DNA of 64,000 nucleotides from Centroberyx gerrardi (GCF_048128805.1 NC_135997.1:16886116-16950115), one strand, 5' to 3'. Shown: positions 24,762-37,300, numbered from the stretch's first letter. Translations and numbers: made by a program. Notes: a model not told the origin generated them from the letters alone.

Positions 24762-27715
24762 CTGTGGGCGCACAGTCAGACAGCAGAGTGAGAAGCAGCC
24801 TCAAGAGGGAGTGCCACACAACCAAAAGGTACTAAATGTGGTTTCATTAACATAGGGCTTTTTACCTGGGGAGCAGATCACAGCCTACTCCTATGTCCCT
24901 GGTGTGCAAAACCTCTCTTGGCCTATTCTGTGTGGACATAAAATACTTCAGCTTGTCTTCTAATTCATTATTCTAGGAGGGAAAAGGAAAACAGGAAACA
25001 ACAGCGTCAGGTCAGATCCATGCAGAAGACTGAGGTCGCTTCAAGTATGAAAGTGAATTGATAGATATAGTGAAATGGCACAAAGAAATGACACGCATGC
25101 AGTCATCTATAGCCATAGATCACCACACCACACCACAATAATCACATAAGGCAAGCAGTGAAGCATCGTCATCGTCTTACCTCACACTCCACTATAGCAA
25201 TTCTGTCCAGAAGCTCTGAGATGAACATATCCTTCTGCGCAACTTGAGCTCGAAGTGATTGAACCTTCACAAGTTCAACAAAAAAAAAAATTAATAGAAA
25301 GCAATGATTATGTGTTTACAGTCTGACCTTGTCTCTGGTCTGATCTTATAGGGACAGTTGGTAAAGATGAGCCAAAGAGGCTGTGAAAGATCAAAGTGAT
25401 GAACTATTATTCAGTGCACAGAAAACAAAATTTCAGAAGCAACTGTTCAGAAAAACTGTTGATTTCTATTGTGTTTTTTGAAACATGGTTGTCATGATTA
25501 TTGACACCTTTTGTTGCAAAGTCTTCCTATTAGCTTATTCTTTGCTAAAATTTCAATTTTCTTCAGTACAACACTTCATGTATAGCCCTGCTAGATCATG
25601 ATAGATCATTACATGGAATATAAGCAATAACTGTGGTCTGCATGCAGGTATAGGTTTTGTGCAGCCAATAAATCCAAAGGACTAAGTGACCCTCATTCCA
25701 GTTGAGGAGCCTTTTGAGTTGGAATAGGTCAGGACTTATTTACAGTAATTCACTCAACCCTTTGTTGATTTAGGATCAGATTAGGCTTTTATGTGCACTA
25801 AAAGCATCCATACACGAGATGGCAAACAAACTTTAGGCCTCCCACAACTTCAACTCTCTGTATGTATCTAATCCCCACCCATTATCAAAACATCAGCTGG
25901 GAACAGGAGACTTAAAAGTGCATGACTGAGCTGTACCAACAGAAAAATAAATGCTCCTAACCTCCTCGATCATTCCTTTAACCTTCCTCTGCTGGCAGAA
26001 CACCATGTCATTCAGGTGCTTGATTCTCTCACGGAGATCCACTGCTTCCCCTTCCAGCTGTTTAGACCTAAGGGAAGACCAGTAGTCAGTTCGCCCCATG
26101 TATAAACTAATTACACTGCTGTTTGCACTCTACTTCCACTGGAATCAAACAACTGCTTATGTTTGTGTATCTGGATATTAATTTTCTACCTCCTGGCCAC
26201 AGTTGTATCAGTTATGTCTGTGAGCTCCATCAAGCGGAGACGTTGTTCACACTCCTGCAGTTTCTTTAGGAGTTGACTCTTTTCCTATGCAAAAAAAAAG
26301 AAAAAAGAAAATGTCTTTATTTTCTGCAAAAAGACATGCTGTATGAATTTTTGAATAGCTTTCCTCTTAAATGTTATAACTTGATGTTTTCCCCCATGTT
26401 ACAACATAATTAGCACTACATAATAGTCAACTTGTAATTTAAAATTCAGCCTTTGCCTTACTTGTCCCATACAGTCCAGAAGACGCTCCACCTCACTGAT
26501 CCTCTGGTCCCTCTCAGCAATCTGGGCCGCTGCAATCTTAGCATTCCTCTCCGCTTCCTCTAGCCGCCTTATATACTCATCAAGTTGGGCCTGGGTGAAG
26601 AGAAATACGGTTCGGTTAGGATATGGAATTGGTTTTGCAACTCAAATGATCAAGAATTTAGTTATTTATCTCCATTTCTGGTTGTCAGTTGCACAGGTTT
26701 TTACATTAGAGGGAAACTCACTGCATTATCATCTTTGTAAAATGTCTCAAAATGAAAATCTTTTGAGATATTTCATGTTTTTTATCAACCTATCTTGAGT
26801 AATCCTGACACATCTATAATCTAATAAGTCTTTATTTCTATTGGCATTTAATAAATATGCAATGTGCAGCAGCTAAGCGTCATGGATAAGGACTGAGGAA
26901 TGTAGACCTGCAGGTTTTCAATCTCCTCCCTGTGTTTCCGGTGCTCCTCCAGCAGCCTCTCCTCATACTGCCTCTGCAGCCTGGTTGTGATCTCCTGCAC
27001 CGCCTGGCTGCTGGCCTCCTGCGACGACTCCACCTGCACAATCCACAGCACAGCACAAAGTCTTACAGTGCCCAGCTGATTATCCCATATTGATGGTAGA
27101 AGAAGAAGATGCAGATGCAGCGGATACCTTATTGCAAAGAGATGATCTGTTACATTTATCAAATCTACTGGATGAAAATTATGCTTTATTCTATCATCCC
27201 TCATATCTCCCGTTTGTTTAAAATAAGTGTTATTCTTGCAGTCCTGGAAAGTGGCAGGTTTTTTTCTCATCACTTGGATGGAAGTGGAGATCAGTGTTCA
27301 GAACTTTCTGAGACTGTTCGGATAATCAAGAAAGTTAGAGAGTGAGATCAAATTTAACCTATAGTTTTAACCTAGAGGAGGCAGAGATGATGAAACTGAT
27401 CAGACATAGTGAGAAGCTAATATTTATGTTAGGTCTTGAGGGCGTTAGTTTGAAGTTATGTAATATAAAAAAATCAGAGCTATGAGATGAGAAGCTATGT
27501 AAAGCTTTCTCCTCTTATTGTTTGTTCAATAAGTGTCATGCAGTCACAGCGTGCATCATAAATTCTCTGCTGGCTGCATCACAGCTTGTCCCTCTCTGCC
27601 TTCATGCACTCATCAAACACTGTTATGCAATCGGCCATTTTAGCACCCACTTGTCTTGGCAGCTGGTTCACCAGTATTAGAAACACATTATCTCGTCACT
27701 TGTGTCAGAGTAGGT

Positions 27716-27795
<80 letters not shown>

Positions 27796-30304
27796 GTTTC
27801 GGTTGTGTATGTGTACGTGAGAGTGAGTGTGTCTATATGTGTGTGTACAGGCGCTTGCGTTCATGTCCAGGATTACCTGTCGTTTCAAAGTTTGGTTTTC
27901 AGCTTGAGCAGCAGCCAACTGCCTCTCCCTCTCTTTCAGTTTTTCTTCTGTTTTCTCACAGGTGCTCCGCAATCTCTTCACCTCATCCCTCATGTCCACT
28001 CTGTTCTGACAGTTCTCCAGAAGGGATTTCTGCGAAGGAAACTACTTTTATTCATCACACCAAGCCACGCCGTAATGGCACACAGCTGTCATGAAGCAGG
28101 CCTTCTGAGTTCAGTGACATTGATTGGTTACCTGCAGGCCGATGTTAGCAGATATAAGGGAGCTGTTCATCTGATCAAAGCTGTCCATGGCTGCGGTCCG
28201 AATCTTCACTTCTGTCTCCAGACTCCGCCGATGTGAATTGGCAGTCTGCAGAAACACATGGCACACTGCATTTTCATATCTATTCACAGCTTACAATTCA
28301 TGGATTAGAAGTGGATGAAGGAGTTCTGAGCAACTAGCACCCAGTCACATGGTACTGCGTATGTCATTACCCTGATTTCTTGTGACAGCTTCTGCATTGA
28401 CTGCTGCATTCCTCCGAACTGTCCGTACATCCGCTCTCTGACCTTCTCCAGAGAATCTCGCACCTTTTGCGATACAGAGAACATACAAATAAATTATCTG
28501 TCTATTCATCCACAGAGCAGAGCAAATCCATACATGCGAGTCTTGCGCAGGTGAGTTGGTGCTAAGACACTGAGTACAACTGGCAGGTGAACCGAAGGCC
28601 CTGCTGCTCGTTTATCTCCACAATCAGCTTCAACGTCACTCGTCCCGTCAGTCTCCACTCACCTCCCTGATGTACCTCATCTCATCCTGAAGGTGATTGA
28701 CCGACCACTCGCGCGCCATCACTTCCTGCTGTCTATCCGAGCTCGTCCTCTGCACCACACCATACACCTTGGGCCCATGGTGCTGCGGCGAGGTCTCTGG
28801 CACCCCATTGGTTATGGCTCCGAGGTGCTGAGGGAGACAGGATCGCCCAGGTCAGGTTTCTGTAGCCACCCTCCACTGGGGCTGTCTGACGCTGTCATTG
28901 TGTTTGTGTATTTGTGCGCCTGTGTGTGCACGTGCATGCATGCGCTTGCAGGTGTGCGTAGTGTATGTGTGTGAGTGTGTGGACTCGTGCACACACTTGC
29001 ATATGTGCGCTTGCTGAGGTATTTCCAGCTCTGCTGCTGAGCACTCAAAACAGGAGGTTGGGAACTAGCAACTAAAAAAAAAGTGCAGGGTGCATTGAGG
29101 GTGTCATGTTTCTGCAACCTAGTACAGGAGCTGCTGCCGCTGTCTGCCTATTGTACCTCTCTCTACCAGGCACGCAATGAAAACAGATGCACACCAGCAC
29201 AGGAGTAGTGTAGCACTTCAAACAAGGCAATAACAAAGTAAATGACAATAAAATCGATGTGTACAGATAAAATACAGTATTGTATTAATTTCTAGAAATA
29301 TTTCAATGCTGTACCACAGGAAGCAAATATTTACTCTGGAAAGTAGGAAAGAACAATGAATTCCGGATATTTGTGATCTCTTATCTTACATATCATCTTA
29401 TCTGTTTTCTGCATTGTCAAACAACTCAGAGAAAAAAATATTTCCTGACCCCTTTGTTATGACTGCACCTCTGAAGTTGCCTTCTATAAACTAAAAAGAG
29501 ACAATAGAGACATGAAGCCTGTTATATTCATCTACAAGCATCTGTATATGTTGAATATCCAGTACTGTAAAAATGGCTGAATACATTATTAATGATAGCA
29601 TGAAAGCGGATGCATGCACAGACAATGTGGTTTACCACAAATTCAGAAAAAACACCAGTGTAACACCTGCTAAAGCACGGCCAGTATCCTTCATTGTGTC
29701 ATAGCTATCATTCATGCGGTGGATGCGGCTGTCTACCTGGTCAGGTGACTCCCTGCCAGCTGGCCTTTCTCTCTGGATCAGCCCATTTTTCTTCTTCCAT
29801 GTCCCATTGACAACCTTGTCATCCTGTAGAGGAAAACAAATACTCAGGATTATTGTTGTGGATGATTTTCCTCATTCCAGGTCTAGGGGCTGCAAGGTTC
29901 AGATGAAAATGTTGATAACTGTTCTTTTGTGAAAACATTCCACAGTACTGGAAACTTATTAACAAAGTTTATGTGGCAACGACTTACTCTAGCCTCTCAT
30001 TGTTTTCCCTTTATGCAGCAACATGCACAAACTGTTTCATCTCTTCTCCTCATCTCTCTTTGAACAACATCACAAATGCAAGCAAACAACATTCTGGCCA
30101 ACTAGATTTGGATTTTGCCTTTAAATGTCTTCCTCAACATGGTAGTCTCAGTCCCCTTAAGTCACTCCATAGGTAACAACAGTCACTCAAGGTGGTTAGT
30201 TGGGTTCAACCATGTGTCCTACGTCAACAGGCACCAGTGGTGCAGGTGGCATTCATGCTATCGAGGACTTGGCTTCAAACCAATTTTAAAAGCAAAAATT
30301 AAAC

Positions 30305-30364
<60 letters not shown>

Positions 30365-33300
30365 GTAGATAGATAGATAGATGTTAAAGTCAAGCCACTC
30401 AATGCAGAAAACATCTGAGATATCTTGCTAGCAGTCTTTAAAACAGGAGAGGAAAGATGTTCAAAGATAATTTCTGATGTCTTCTTTTGGAGGAGAATAT
30501 AGCTTCTCCTCTAAATAAACATGAAGCTCAGCCAGGACCTCTTGCCTAGAGAAAGAGGCGTCAGCCCCCCATCCAGCAGAGATAAGAGTGAGGAGGAACT
30601 TGAACAATGACGCCAGTGTTGTCTCTTGGACAAAGCAGAGCTTCACATTTCTACACCACTTAATCTACAGAGGACATGCTGTTGAGAAATGGCGAGGGCC
30701 TTCTAATAGGCGGATGTGAATTCCAACAGATGGGAGGGAAGAATAGCCATCATTATGTTTTAACAACACTAGGCCTGCTGCTCCGAGAGCTCAATATAAC
30801 AATGCTGTAGTCTATTCAACTTTGAATTTTATATCACCAATATTTGACTATGCTGGTAGACAATGTTTACCTGGTTTTGTAGCTGAAACTACAGCCATGT
30901 AATTTTGAGGAAGGAACTATGTGTGCAGCGCATACAGTTTTTTGTTTGTTTGGGATTTTTTTGCCCGGAGGAGCTTGACCTGCTCAGAGAGGTCACTGAC
31001 TACTGGAATTATGTAATCATGTAAAAACAGAAAAAACACTCAAAGAGGCCACTAACATGTAATCTGTCAATGCAGTGTCAACATTTTACCACGTCATTTC
31101 TAGCTTTGCCACATGGTCTGACCTGACTGAAGGACTTGACTCCTAATCTTTGGGATTAGATCCTTATTTGCTTCCCTTAGGACACACACACGCGTGGAAG
31201 TTGTGTTTCAAAACAAAGACCCTCAGCCCATTGGACTGAATCACGCTTTGAAGAGACTTTCTTTTGACTGCAGCCATTGTAGTAATGAAATCCAATGCTG
31301 TAGGCATACAAACTTTTATATATGTAACAACTCTGTGTCTTGGCTCCCTGTATGTCTCATGGTGCGGATGCATTACATCTCATCTAGGCCATAGTCACTG
31401 GCAGGACTGTGTCCCACGATGTGTCAGGTTGCAAGACACGCCCTTTTTAATTTTATGGTGGATAACCACTTTTCCCATCGTCTTTACTGAAGCATAATAT
31501 ATCTCAGGCATGGGAAGTTGTGGTCATTTCCTTCCTCATACATTAATAACCCTGTCTTGCCTTTTTCCTGTTTCTTTTTCATCTTTCATTACAAAGTCCC
31601 AAACATTCAAAACTGTGCACATAATACGGGAGTGACCTATATTTTACATTCCACTAAAGATTACATCTGAGTTCAACCACTGAGCAGCTCCCACAGAAAT
31701 TTGTCTAAGCACATTGGCTTAAAAAGGGCATGCATGCTCAGCAAAACCCCTCCCTGTATAAATAAAGGTCAAAAAAGCTGCCCTGGTGCTTTTGAATACT
31801 GACCAGGCATTTAAACAACAGAGTTACGAGTCACATCAGGTACAGCAGCAGGCGGCACCTGTAGTGTTTACACTGGGCCCTTTTAAATATTCTGTTTTCT
31901 ATTTATCATAATCTCTACTTTTCCTCCAACCTGCTAACACCCTTTTCATGGAAATCTTGGCCTCTGAAGTTGATGGGCTGTAATAATTAATATCATACGC
32001 AATATATAATGGCCGTACTCCAGAGTGCTTGGTCTTGTTAGTGATGTCTGCAAGGAAGGCATGACTTGCACAGCTGGTTGGGGTGCAGACTGGCCCCACT
32101 GTCCTCACTGAACACACACTGCAGTGGTGTGTCATCAATAAGCACATCTGCTTCTCCACTGTATCTCCACTGCGTGTTAACTCTTGACCAGACTGTCTGT
32201 CATCCGTTCCAATAGTCATGGTCACACCCAACCAAAGGGAAGCGTATTCAAAGATTACAGCAAGCTGCTATCAGCTGCACTGTGATGTTTAGTGTGGGAG
32301 TGTGGTGATTAGCTGAACGCTGTGCACCATCATACCCCAGGCCAAGGTACACAGAAGATACACCACTATGCTCCTCTCCCCTTCCTGCATATCCATGTAA
32401 AACGTCCTGAAACCTCCCCAAGTATCACACACAGTTCCCACACACTGTCAACCACTGACATCACCCTCCAGACCACACATCCTTAACACAAATAAAGGCA
32501 GAGGCAGAGCCACCTATAGCAAACACCAATGTAGCCTGCAGCGTGTGCTCAGAATCATAATTCACAGGGTTACATTGCGTAGTAACAGACTAGAATAACA
32601 TACTGTGCATAATTACTGGACTTAAGAAAGCAAATTTAGTTGTTGTGAGTTAGTTTTATGGTTTGTGTAGTTGCCAATATTTGCGCTATATTGTTTCAAG
32701 ACTATTAAAAAAAGTAAGGCTGTCATGTGTCGTGCCAAGGTGAAATAAGAAAAGGAGATGCCAAACGTAATGTCTGTTCAGCAAACTTATTCTACAGTAA
32801 TACTTTCTCTTGCATGGGATAGATTTACAATGCAAAGTCAGAGTAGCGCTTTGAAGAAAACGTGAAACAGCTGTGTGTGTGTTATTATATGCACACACCC
32901 TCCATTGTTATGATTGCATAACTGGTCCAGATGACAAAATACACATAAATCTCAGTGGTTCCACCATTTTTCTGTCTACCTATCTGTACTGTATAGAGAG
33001 TTAATGTTGTTTTTATCAGTGCCGGACCAAAACCATTATCCCACATCACACTTGATCGCCATGTGTGGTTGTTGATTTGAAAACTTGAGAGAGACACACA
33101 ACTTGAGCTGGTTTGTTGACTCTAACTGAGTTGAACTTGAGGACATGTGGTTTAAATTTAACTCTATCCACTGAAATTTAACCTATCTAAGTGGGGCAGT
33201 CAAAGAGGCCGGAGCATAACATGATGCTTCATTGTAGAATTTCAATGAGGAAGATATAAGACTTACTGTGTCCGCGTTTGTATTTTTTGGCTCTTTTTTC

Positions 33301-34084
33301 CCATTCTCTCCAGCATGTAGAGTCAGGCGGAGACGTCTGATTCTCCTCTGAGAAATAAGAACAGACACAAGGCACATTTTATTCTCCATGCATTATATTA
33401 TCATCAGAAAAGATTAAAGCGTTTGTACTGAAACTCACTGATACTCAAGCAGTGAAAAGTTCATGGTGGACAAATCTAACAGACCTCAACAGTCCACTAC
33501 CATAGGTTTATTTACAGACAATGACAACAGCAGCAGACTGCAAACAAAGTTTATGTAAATGCTCTGAAACTGAACTAGCGATTCACATGTCCTGTATAAT
33601 GGATGCTTTGTTCAGTAGTATCTGAAACTAAGTTGCCACCAAGCAAAAAAATTCTACTATTCTAGTGCAATATTTTGAATGTTCTTATTTTTAAGGCATG
33701 TTGTTAGAACAGACTGTATTTTCTTAGTGCAGTGGTTAGATTAAATGCTCAGTTTATGTTGATTTATTTCAATAGCAAGCTATGGGGATAACTGTAAATG
33801 CCAGTTTAGTCCAGTTTAGTCCTGTTTTATCACTGAGAACTGTTTAAATAAACATGACAGCCCTGCCTCCCGCGTACTCAGCTCTCATTACATGGTCTTG
33901 CAAATGAACACATTCTATGGCAAACATGACATTTCAGAAGATCAGTGAACAGAGGATGATTAGCTGGGATGTGCACATGCTGTGGAAATTTATCTAAACA
34001 CATGCAGATAATACAGAAGTGGCCACAGCAACAGGGGACAAACAGAAGAGAGAGAAAAAAAACACTGGACTATGTGCAGAAAAC

Positions 34085-34163
<79 letters not shown>

Positions 34164-34303
34164 TAGAGAAAGAGAAAGAGATAGAGAGAAGGGGGGGGGG
34201 GGGGTCGGGGGGGGGACTGCTCCCTGGGACTTCGTACCTGGGACTCTGGAGAGTCTTCTGTGGTGGTGGTGCTGACTGTTCCCGCCGAACCGTAGCGAAG
34301 CAT
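24320..34303 (-). CDS. myzap: Myocardial zonula adherens protein, complete 14-exon gene
   Basis: Exons: 34303-34238, 33347-33267, 29823-29737, 28827-28663, 28463-28371, 28245-28132, 28029-27877, 27033-26908, 26590-26462, 26284-26190, 26067-25962, 25264-25181, 24972-24866, 24761-24320; 615 residues. Seen: start MLRYGSAGTVSTTTT, basic IRRLRLTL, KVYGVVQRTSSDRQQE, VREKM-type motif VRERMYGQFGGM, long coiled coil (about 134-440), LRERIKHLNDMVFCQQRKVK, IGVGCDLLP, then a Ser/Pro-rich tail ending in YTPFMKLMEMTAK. From memory each block matches human MYZAP in order (466 residues there). Known role: a cytoplasmic plaque protein of cardiac intercalated discs and other junctions that associates with desmoplakin and ZO-1 and promotes Rho-dependent SRF signalling. 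Oddity: the tail is about 110-150 residues longer than in human, all within the last exon. The 3' neighbour is polr2m on the same strand. Confidence 0.95.
24866..24972 (-). CDS. myzap: myzap exon 13 (IGVGCDLLP block)
   Basis: The exon has 107 nt. It begins NNELEDKLKYF and ends RDIGVGCDLLP plus two bases of an Arg codon. The IGVGCDLLP motif is identical to human MYZAP. Its two-base overhang is the same as that of polr2m exon 1. Confidence 0.94.
25181..25264 (-). CDS. myzap: myzap exon 12
   Basis: The exon has 28 phase-0 codons continuing the coiled coil: SLRAQVAQKDMFISELLDRI. It has an AAG acceptor and a GTAAGA donor. Confidence 0.9.
25265..25961 (-). other. myzap intron 11
   Basis: This 697-nt AT-rich intron has GT-AG ends, and I recognise nothing inside it. 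Confidence 0.8.
25962..26067 (-). CDS. myzap: myzap exon 11 (LRERIKHLNDMV block)
   Basis: The exon has 106 nt and carries LRERIKHLNDMVFCQQRKVK, the strongest single match to human MYZAP (LRERIRHLDDMVHCQQKKVK). The donor GTTAGG is the least canonical in the gene. Confidence 0.94.
26190..26284 (-). CDS. myzap: myzap exon 10
   Basis: The exon has 95 nt: 31 codons plus two bases. It includes SQLLKKLQECEQRLR and ELTDITDTT, matching the ELTDSDKE region of human MYZAP. The donor is GTAGAA. Confidence 0.9.
26462..26590 (-). CDS. myzap: myzap exon 9
   Basis: The exon has 43 codons of Ala/Glu-rich coiled coil ending AERDQRISEVERLLDCMGQ, equivalent to human EEKDQRIGELDRLIERMEK. Confidence 0.93.
26908..27033 (-). 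CDS. myzap: myzap exon 8
   Basis: The exon has 42 codons. It begins VESSQEASSQAV and contains RQYEERLLEEHRKHREE, the counterpart of human VESSQEANAEV and SQYEEKLQEEQRKHSAE. Confidence 0.93.
27034..27876 (-). other. myzap intron 7 with (GT)n(GA)n
   Basis: This 843-nt intron contains a compound microsatellite at 27712-27792, close to the donor of exon 7. No other element is recognised. Confidence 0.8.
27712..27792 (+). repeat. (GT)n(GA)n compound microsatellite
   Basis: About 24 GT units pass directly into about 15 GA units, with scattered GT-rich sequence continuing to 27,850. Confidence 0.97.
27877..28029 (-). CDS. myzap: myzap exon 7
   Basis: The exon has 51 coiled-coil codons ending KLKERERQLAAAQAENQTLK, equivalent to human KLREKQRQLEVAQVENQLLK. 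Confidence 0.93.
28132..28245 (-). CDS. myzap: myzap exon 6
   Basis: The exon has 38 codons ending AMDSFDQMNSSLISANIGLQ, which matches human ALDRFNAMNSALASDSIGLQ. It is part of the coiled coil. Confidence 0.93.
28371..28463 (-). CDS. myzap: myzap exon 5
   Basis: The exon has 31 codons: VRDSLEKVRERMYGQFGGM followed by a Gln-rich helix. This is nearly the same as human VRATLEKVRKRMYGDYDEM and marks the start of the coiled coil. Confidence 0.93.
28663..28827 (-). CDS. myzap: myzap exon 4 (YGVV motif)
   Basis: The exon has 55 codons including GPKVYGVVQRTSSDRQQEVM and HLQDEMRYIRE. It is the counterpart of human VVYGVVRRSDQNQQKEM...LKEEMNYIKD. The acceptor CCCTCAG follows a pyrimidine tract. Confidence 0.92.
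28828..29736 (-). other. myzap intron 3
   Basis: This 909-nt intron has degenerate GT/GC dinucleotide sequence at 28,895-28,990 and is otherwise AT-rich. No coding sequence is seen in it. Confidence 0.8.
29737..29823 (-). CDS. myzap: myzap exon 3
   Basis: The exon has 29 phase-0 codons that are Lys/Asn-rich (VVNGTWKKKNGLIQRE). Sequence match to human is weak. It is supported by good splice sites (CTCTACAG and GTAGAC) and by phase continuity with both neighbours. Confidence 0.75.
29824..33266 (-). other. myzap intron 2 (3.4 kb)
   Basis: The largest myzap intron holds a (GATA)n array at 30308-30382. Just left of the array (30,180-30,295) is a stretch that may be a decayed short interspersed element. 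I see no exon in it. Confidence 0.75.
30308..30382 (+). repeat. (GATA)n microsatellite
   Basis: About 18 tetranucleotide units with one GGTA interruption near 30364. GATA arrays are common in fish genomes and often polymorphic. Confidence 0.98.
33267..33347 (-). CDS. myzap: myzap exon 2
   Basis: The exon has 27 phase-0 codons with RRIRRLRLTLHAGENG, matching the CRLRLTVPPE segment of human MYZAP. The acceptor is TTCTCAG and the donor is GTAAGT. Confidence 0.9.
33348..34237 (-). other. myzap intron 1
   Basis: This 890-nt intron's first 150 nt after the donor are a G/C homopolymer run and then a long GA/TC tract. The rest is AT-rich without features. Confidence 0.8.
34088..34215 (+). repeat. 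(GA)n tract plus poly-G run beside myzap exon 1
   Basis: A pure (GA)n from 34088 to 34152 is followed by imperfect GA, then two G runs (34191-34204 and 34207-34215) separated by TC. The G runs sit about 23-47 nt inside intron 1 and could form a G-quadruplex on the plus strand. Confidence 0.95.
34238..34303 (-). CDS. myzap: myzap exon 1 (start codon)
   Basis: The exon encodes 22 residues starting MLRYGSAGTVS, comparable to human MLRSTSTVTLL. The ATG is the only one that gives this N-terminus. The donor is GTACGA. A long pyrimidine/purine tract lies just inside the following intron. Confidence 0.85.
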
Positions 34304-37300
34304 GTCTCCCCTTGTGTCCACTCCTCGGTTCTCTTCCTCTCCCTCTCTGGCCCTCCCACCCTTCCTCTCTCTCTCTCTCTTTCCTGAGTTCTGCTCAAAC
34401 TCACAGAGCGACCATCTGCCCCCCTTTGCCCCGGCCAGGGAAGAGGAGGGAAATTCCACTTGTGTCGGTCCGGCGGTGGGAGTCCACACCAGGCCTGATA
34501 TTCCCCCTCTGTCTGTGAAGGTGCAATCCAGTTCCTGCAGCAACAGAGACCTAACTATGTCATTGTCCAAGTCCAGCCAGACTGCTGCTAAATCCACCTG
34601 GCTGTCAGGCTTGTCAGTCAGTCGCTCAGCAACCACACTGCCTCTCTGTCTCTCTCTCTCTCTGTCTCTCTCTCTCTGTCTCTCTCACAGCCTGCCTTCC
34701 CATCAGACCTGTCGGGCCACATTTCACCTGCTCTGTGCCTCTCACTTGCCCTCAGAGCAAGGCTTTCACAGGGCGGGTCCTCTGACTTGGGCTGGGACAG
34801 GTGGAGCACTTCTTATCTGCAGGACTGGCTAATAGGAGGAGCTGCTACTCACAACGACAACACTTTAACACTTGCTTAATCCACAACACGGGGGTTTTGA
34901 CTATATCTGTCTGTCATGGGTGTATATATACAAAGCCTTTTTAAGGGAAGATTTAAGGGAAAATTATCTATAACAGCATTTCTTTTCTGTATCACATAAT
35001 ATCAATATAATATTTACTGTGTTCGTGAACAATATAAACATAAATAAACATTTTAAAATTCATGTTTAGCTGCTACATGCTCTCTGTTCTTGTATCAACA
35101 GCTTGGTCAACCAATTTGAGAGTGAAAATGTCTTTCCAATGACTGTCTATTCCAATGAAATAAGTATAAATAAAGTCAGAAGCAGGACCAAGGTAGGGGA
35201 AAAGTAGTAAACGTGGTGCTTTACTTTAATAAATCCCACCTGTACAGTGACTCAATAGCAAGGTTAGGCCAAGCATCTGTTGGTTCTGTACCCGATGAAT
35301 TATTTATAGTGTTGATAGTGGAGGGGAGTGAAAGGGAAGACAGCAAGGCAAAACATTATTTGTTAATGTTTTTATTACCTACTGCCGCATATGTCTTCCC
35401 AAACCAGCTTGGTTTTACATAATTTTAATGGGATTTGTTGAATTTGTCCTCATCTTTTTATATTGACCATAAAAACTCATTCTGTCAAACAAAAGACAGT
35501 CACACTCCCTTAAGTTGCACTGACAGCCAGATCACATTCCTAGTATGGATGGCCTGCAGTCACTCCCTTTTAATAGAAACTAGAAGCAGAACACAGGAAT
35601 GGGGAATCAAGTTGAAGACTCAAGTTGCCTAGCAATACAGTGTGGAGAGTTTATTATTTCTCAACAGAGATCCATTGTAAGGTAACGTAAAGATAGTTAA
35701 GTTAATATGAAAAGAAATCCTCCGAACAATATGAGAGGTATTTCCACAAGGCTAGAAGGTTAATTAGTAACCAGACATCAAACAAATGGGGTTATTTACT
35801 TCTGCAATCAGTGAGTCAGCCACTCACTGGGCCTCCGTCCAAATCCAATGTCATGTGGAAATCCTCTGTCATAAACATGTCAGATTCAGTTCCCTTCCGC
35901 CCTGACTGTAGTCTCACTCTGGTTTATTTTTGTGAGAGGATCTTGATTTACCACTGACTTAATTCCACCAGGCCGGTCTTACAAGAATGACCAGATTTGC
36001 AAGGAGTAAATCTGACAGGACTAAAGGACTCTTTTACTCAACTCCTTACCAGCTACTCTGTGATATTTTAATTCATGGCAACAAACAAATGAGCAAAATG
36101 TGCAGTAGCTGCCAGATGAAGATTATGACTTTATTTTGTCTCAATATTAGGTTGTGTGTATTCTTTGTCGCTGCATGCAGGTTACAGTAAAGGTTTTTGA
36201 TCCTCTCCTCTCTGTGGGAGTGCACAGTTGCTTAACTAGGCTTTTGCTGTTGTAACCAGCAACAATAGCTGTTGTCTGCCCAGCATCACTACACCTATGG
36301 AATCCTGTTTGTGTTTTGGCAATTACTTGACAGAGCAGTACTATTACCCCTGTTGACAGACAAATATTACAGAGCTCTCTCTGATGGACTGTCACCGTTT
36401 CACAATGATGCACTGTCGTCAGGAATCTCTGTGGCATCCGAAACAGCACAGCACACCAGTTTCACAGTTTAACGTGTGTGATGTGAAACCATGAAGGAGG
36501 TTGTTTTGATTCAAGGAGTTTGCATTTCTGAAGAGCTCCACATGTTCTTCACAGCTGATTACAGTTATGAAAACAAGCTTTGTAACTTTATCAGAATTAA
36601 CTCAGCTAAGGCAAATATTCTGTTGATAGATGTGATGTTGAAAGAGTCAATATATACTACAGTAACTCCAAACATACAAGCCCTGAAAGCAGGTTTATCC
36701 TGCTGTACTTAACGCATTCATTGCCTAAGGCTTCCGCAGGGTTTTCAGTTTGGTGTGTCTGTAGAGAACCTGAGTAACTGTCATCTGTATTTCTTAAAAC
36801 AATAACACAATAAACTTCATGGGTGTTGCTCTGAAATTAAGCTCTAAGAATGTCATCAGTGAATTCAGAGGAAACCTTGGACCAAAGTGTACTGTATAGC
36901 TTAGAAAAAACAGTAAAGTTATCTACCTATTCTGACATGCTACTCATGAAACCAGCCATATATTATAATCACTCACAAAAATCTTAGCTAACTTTTAATC
37001 ATAAAGCTGGAAGTGTTTTGGGAGTTATGGCTGCTGGAGTGGGAGTCGGCCCACTCTCTCTCCCTCTGGGTCTATAGAGGCCTGATAGCCTGGCTGGGTG
37101 ATGAAGGCCAGCTGCCAGGAGCCAAACCCCCACTTACAGTTCATCAACTGTTTACCACTTCATTATTAATGCTCATACACATAGAAAAGTAATGGGGCAC
37201 ATCAATAAGCATGGCTTTCCATCAGCAATGTCAACTTTTTACTCACCAAGAGTCTCAAATGTACAAATCCTCATTATTTCTCTGACCTCATACATGGACA

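Noticed and set aside
30308..30382. Regularly spaced repeat that could suggest a CRISPR-like array
   Set aside because: It is a simple GATA tandem repeat with no spacers, in a vertebrate intron.
33994..34636. Several long open frames (136-188 codons) around 34 kb
   Set aside because: They are Leu-Ser or Arg-Glu repeats from the GA tract. The only real coding part is myzap exon 1 (34238-34303).
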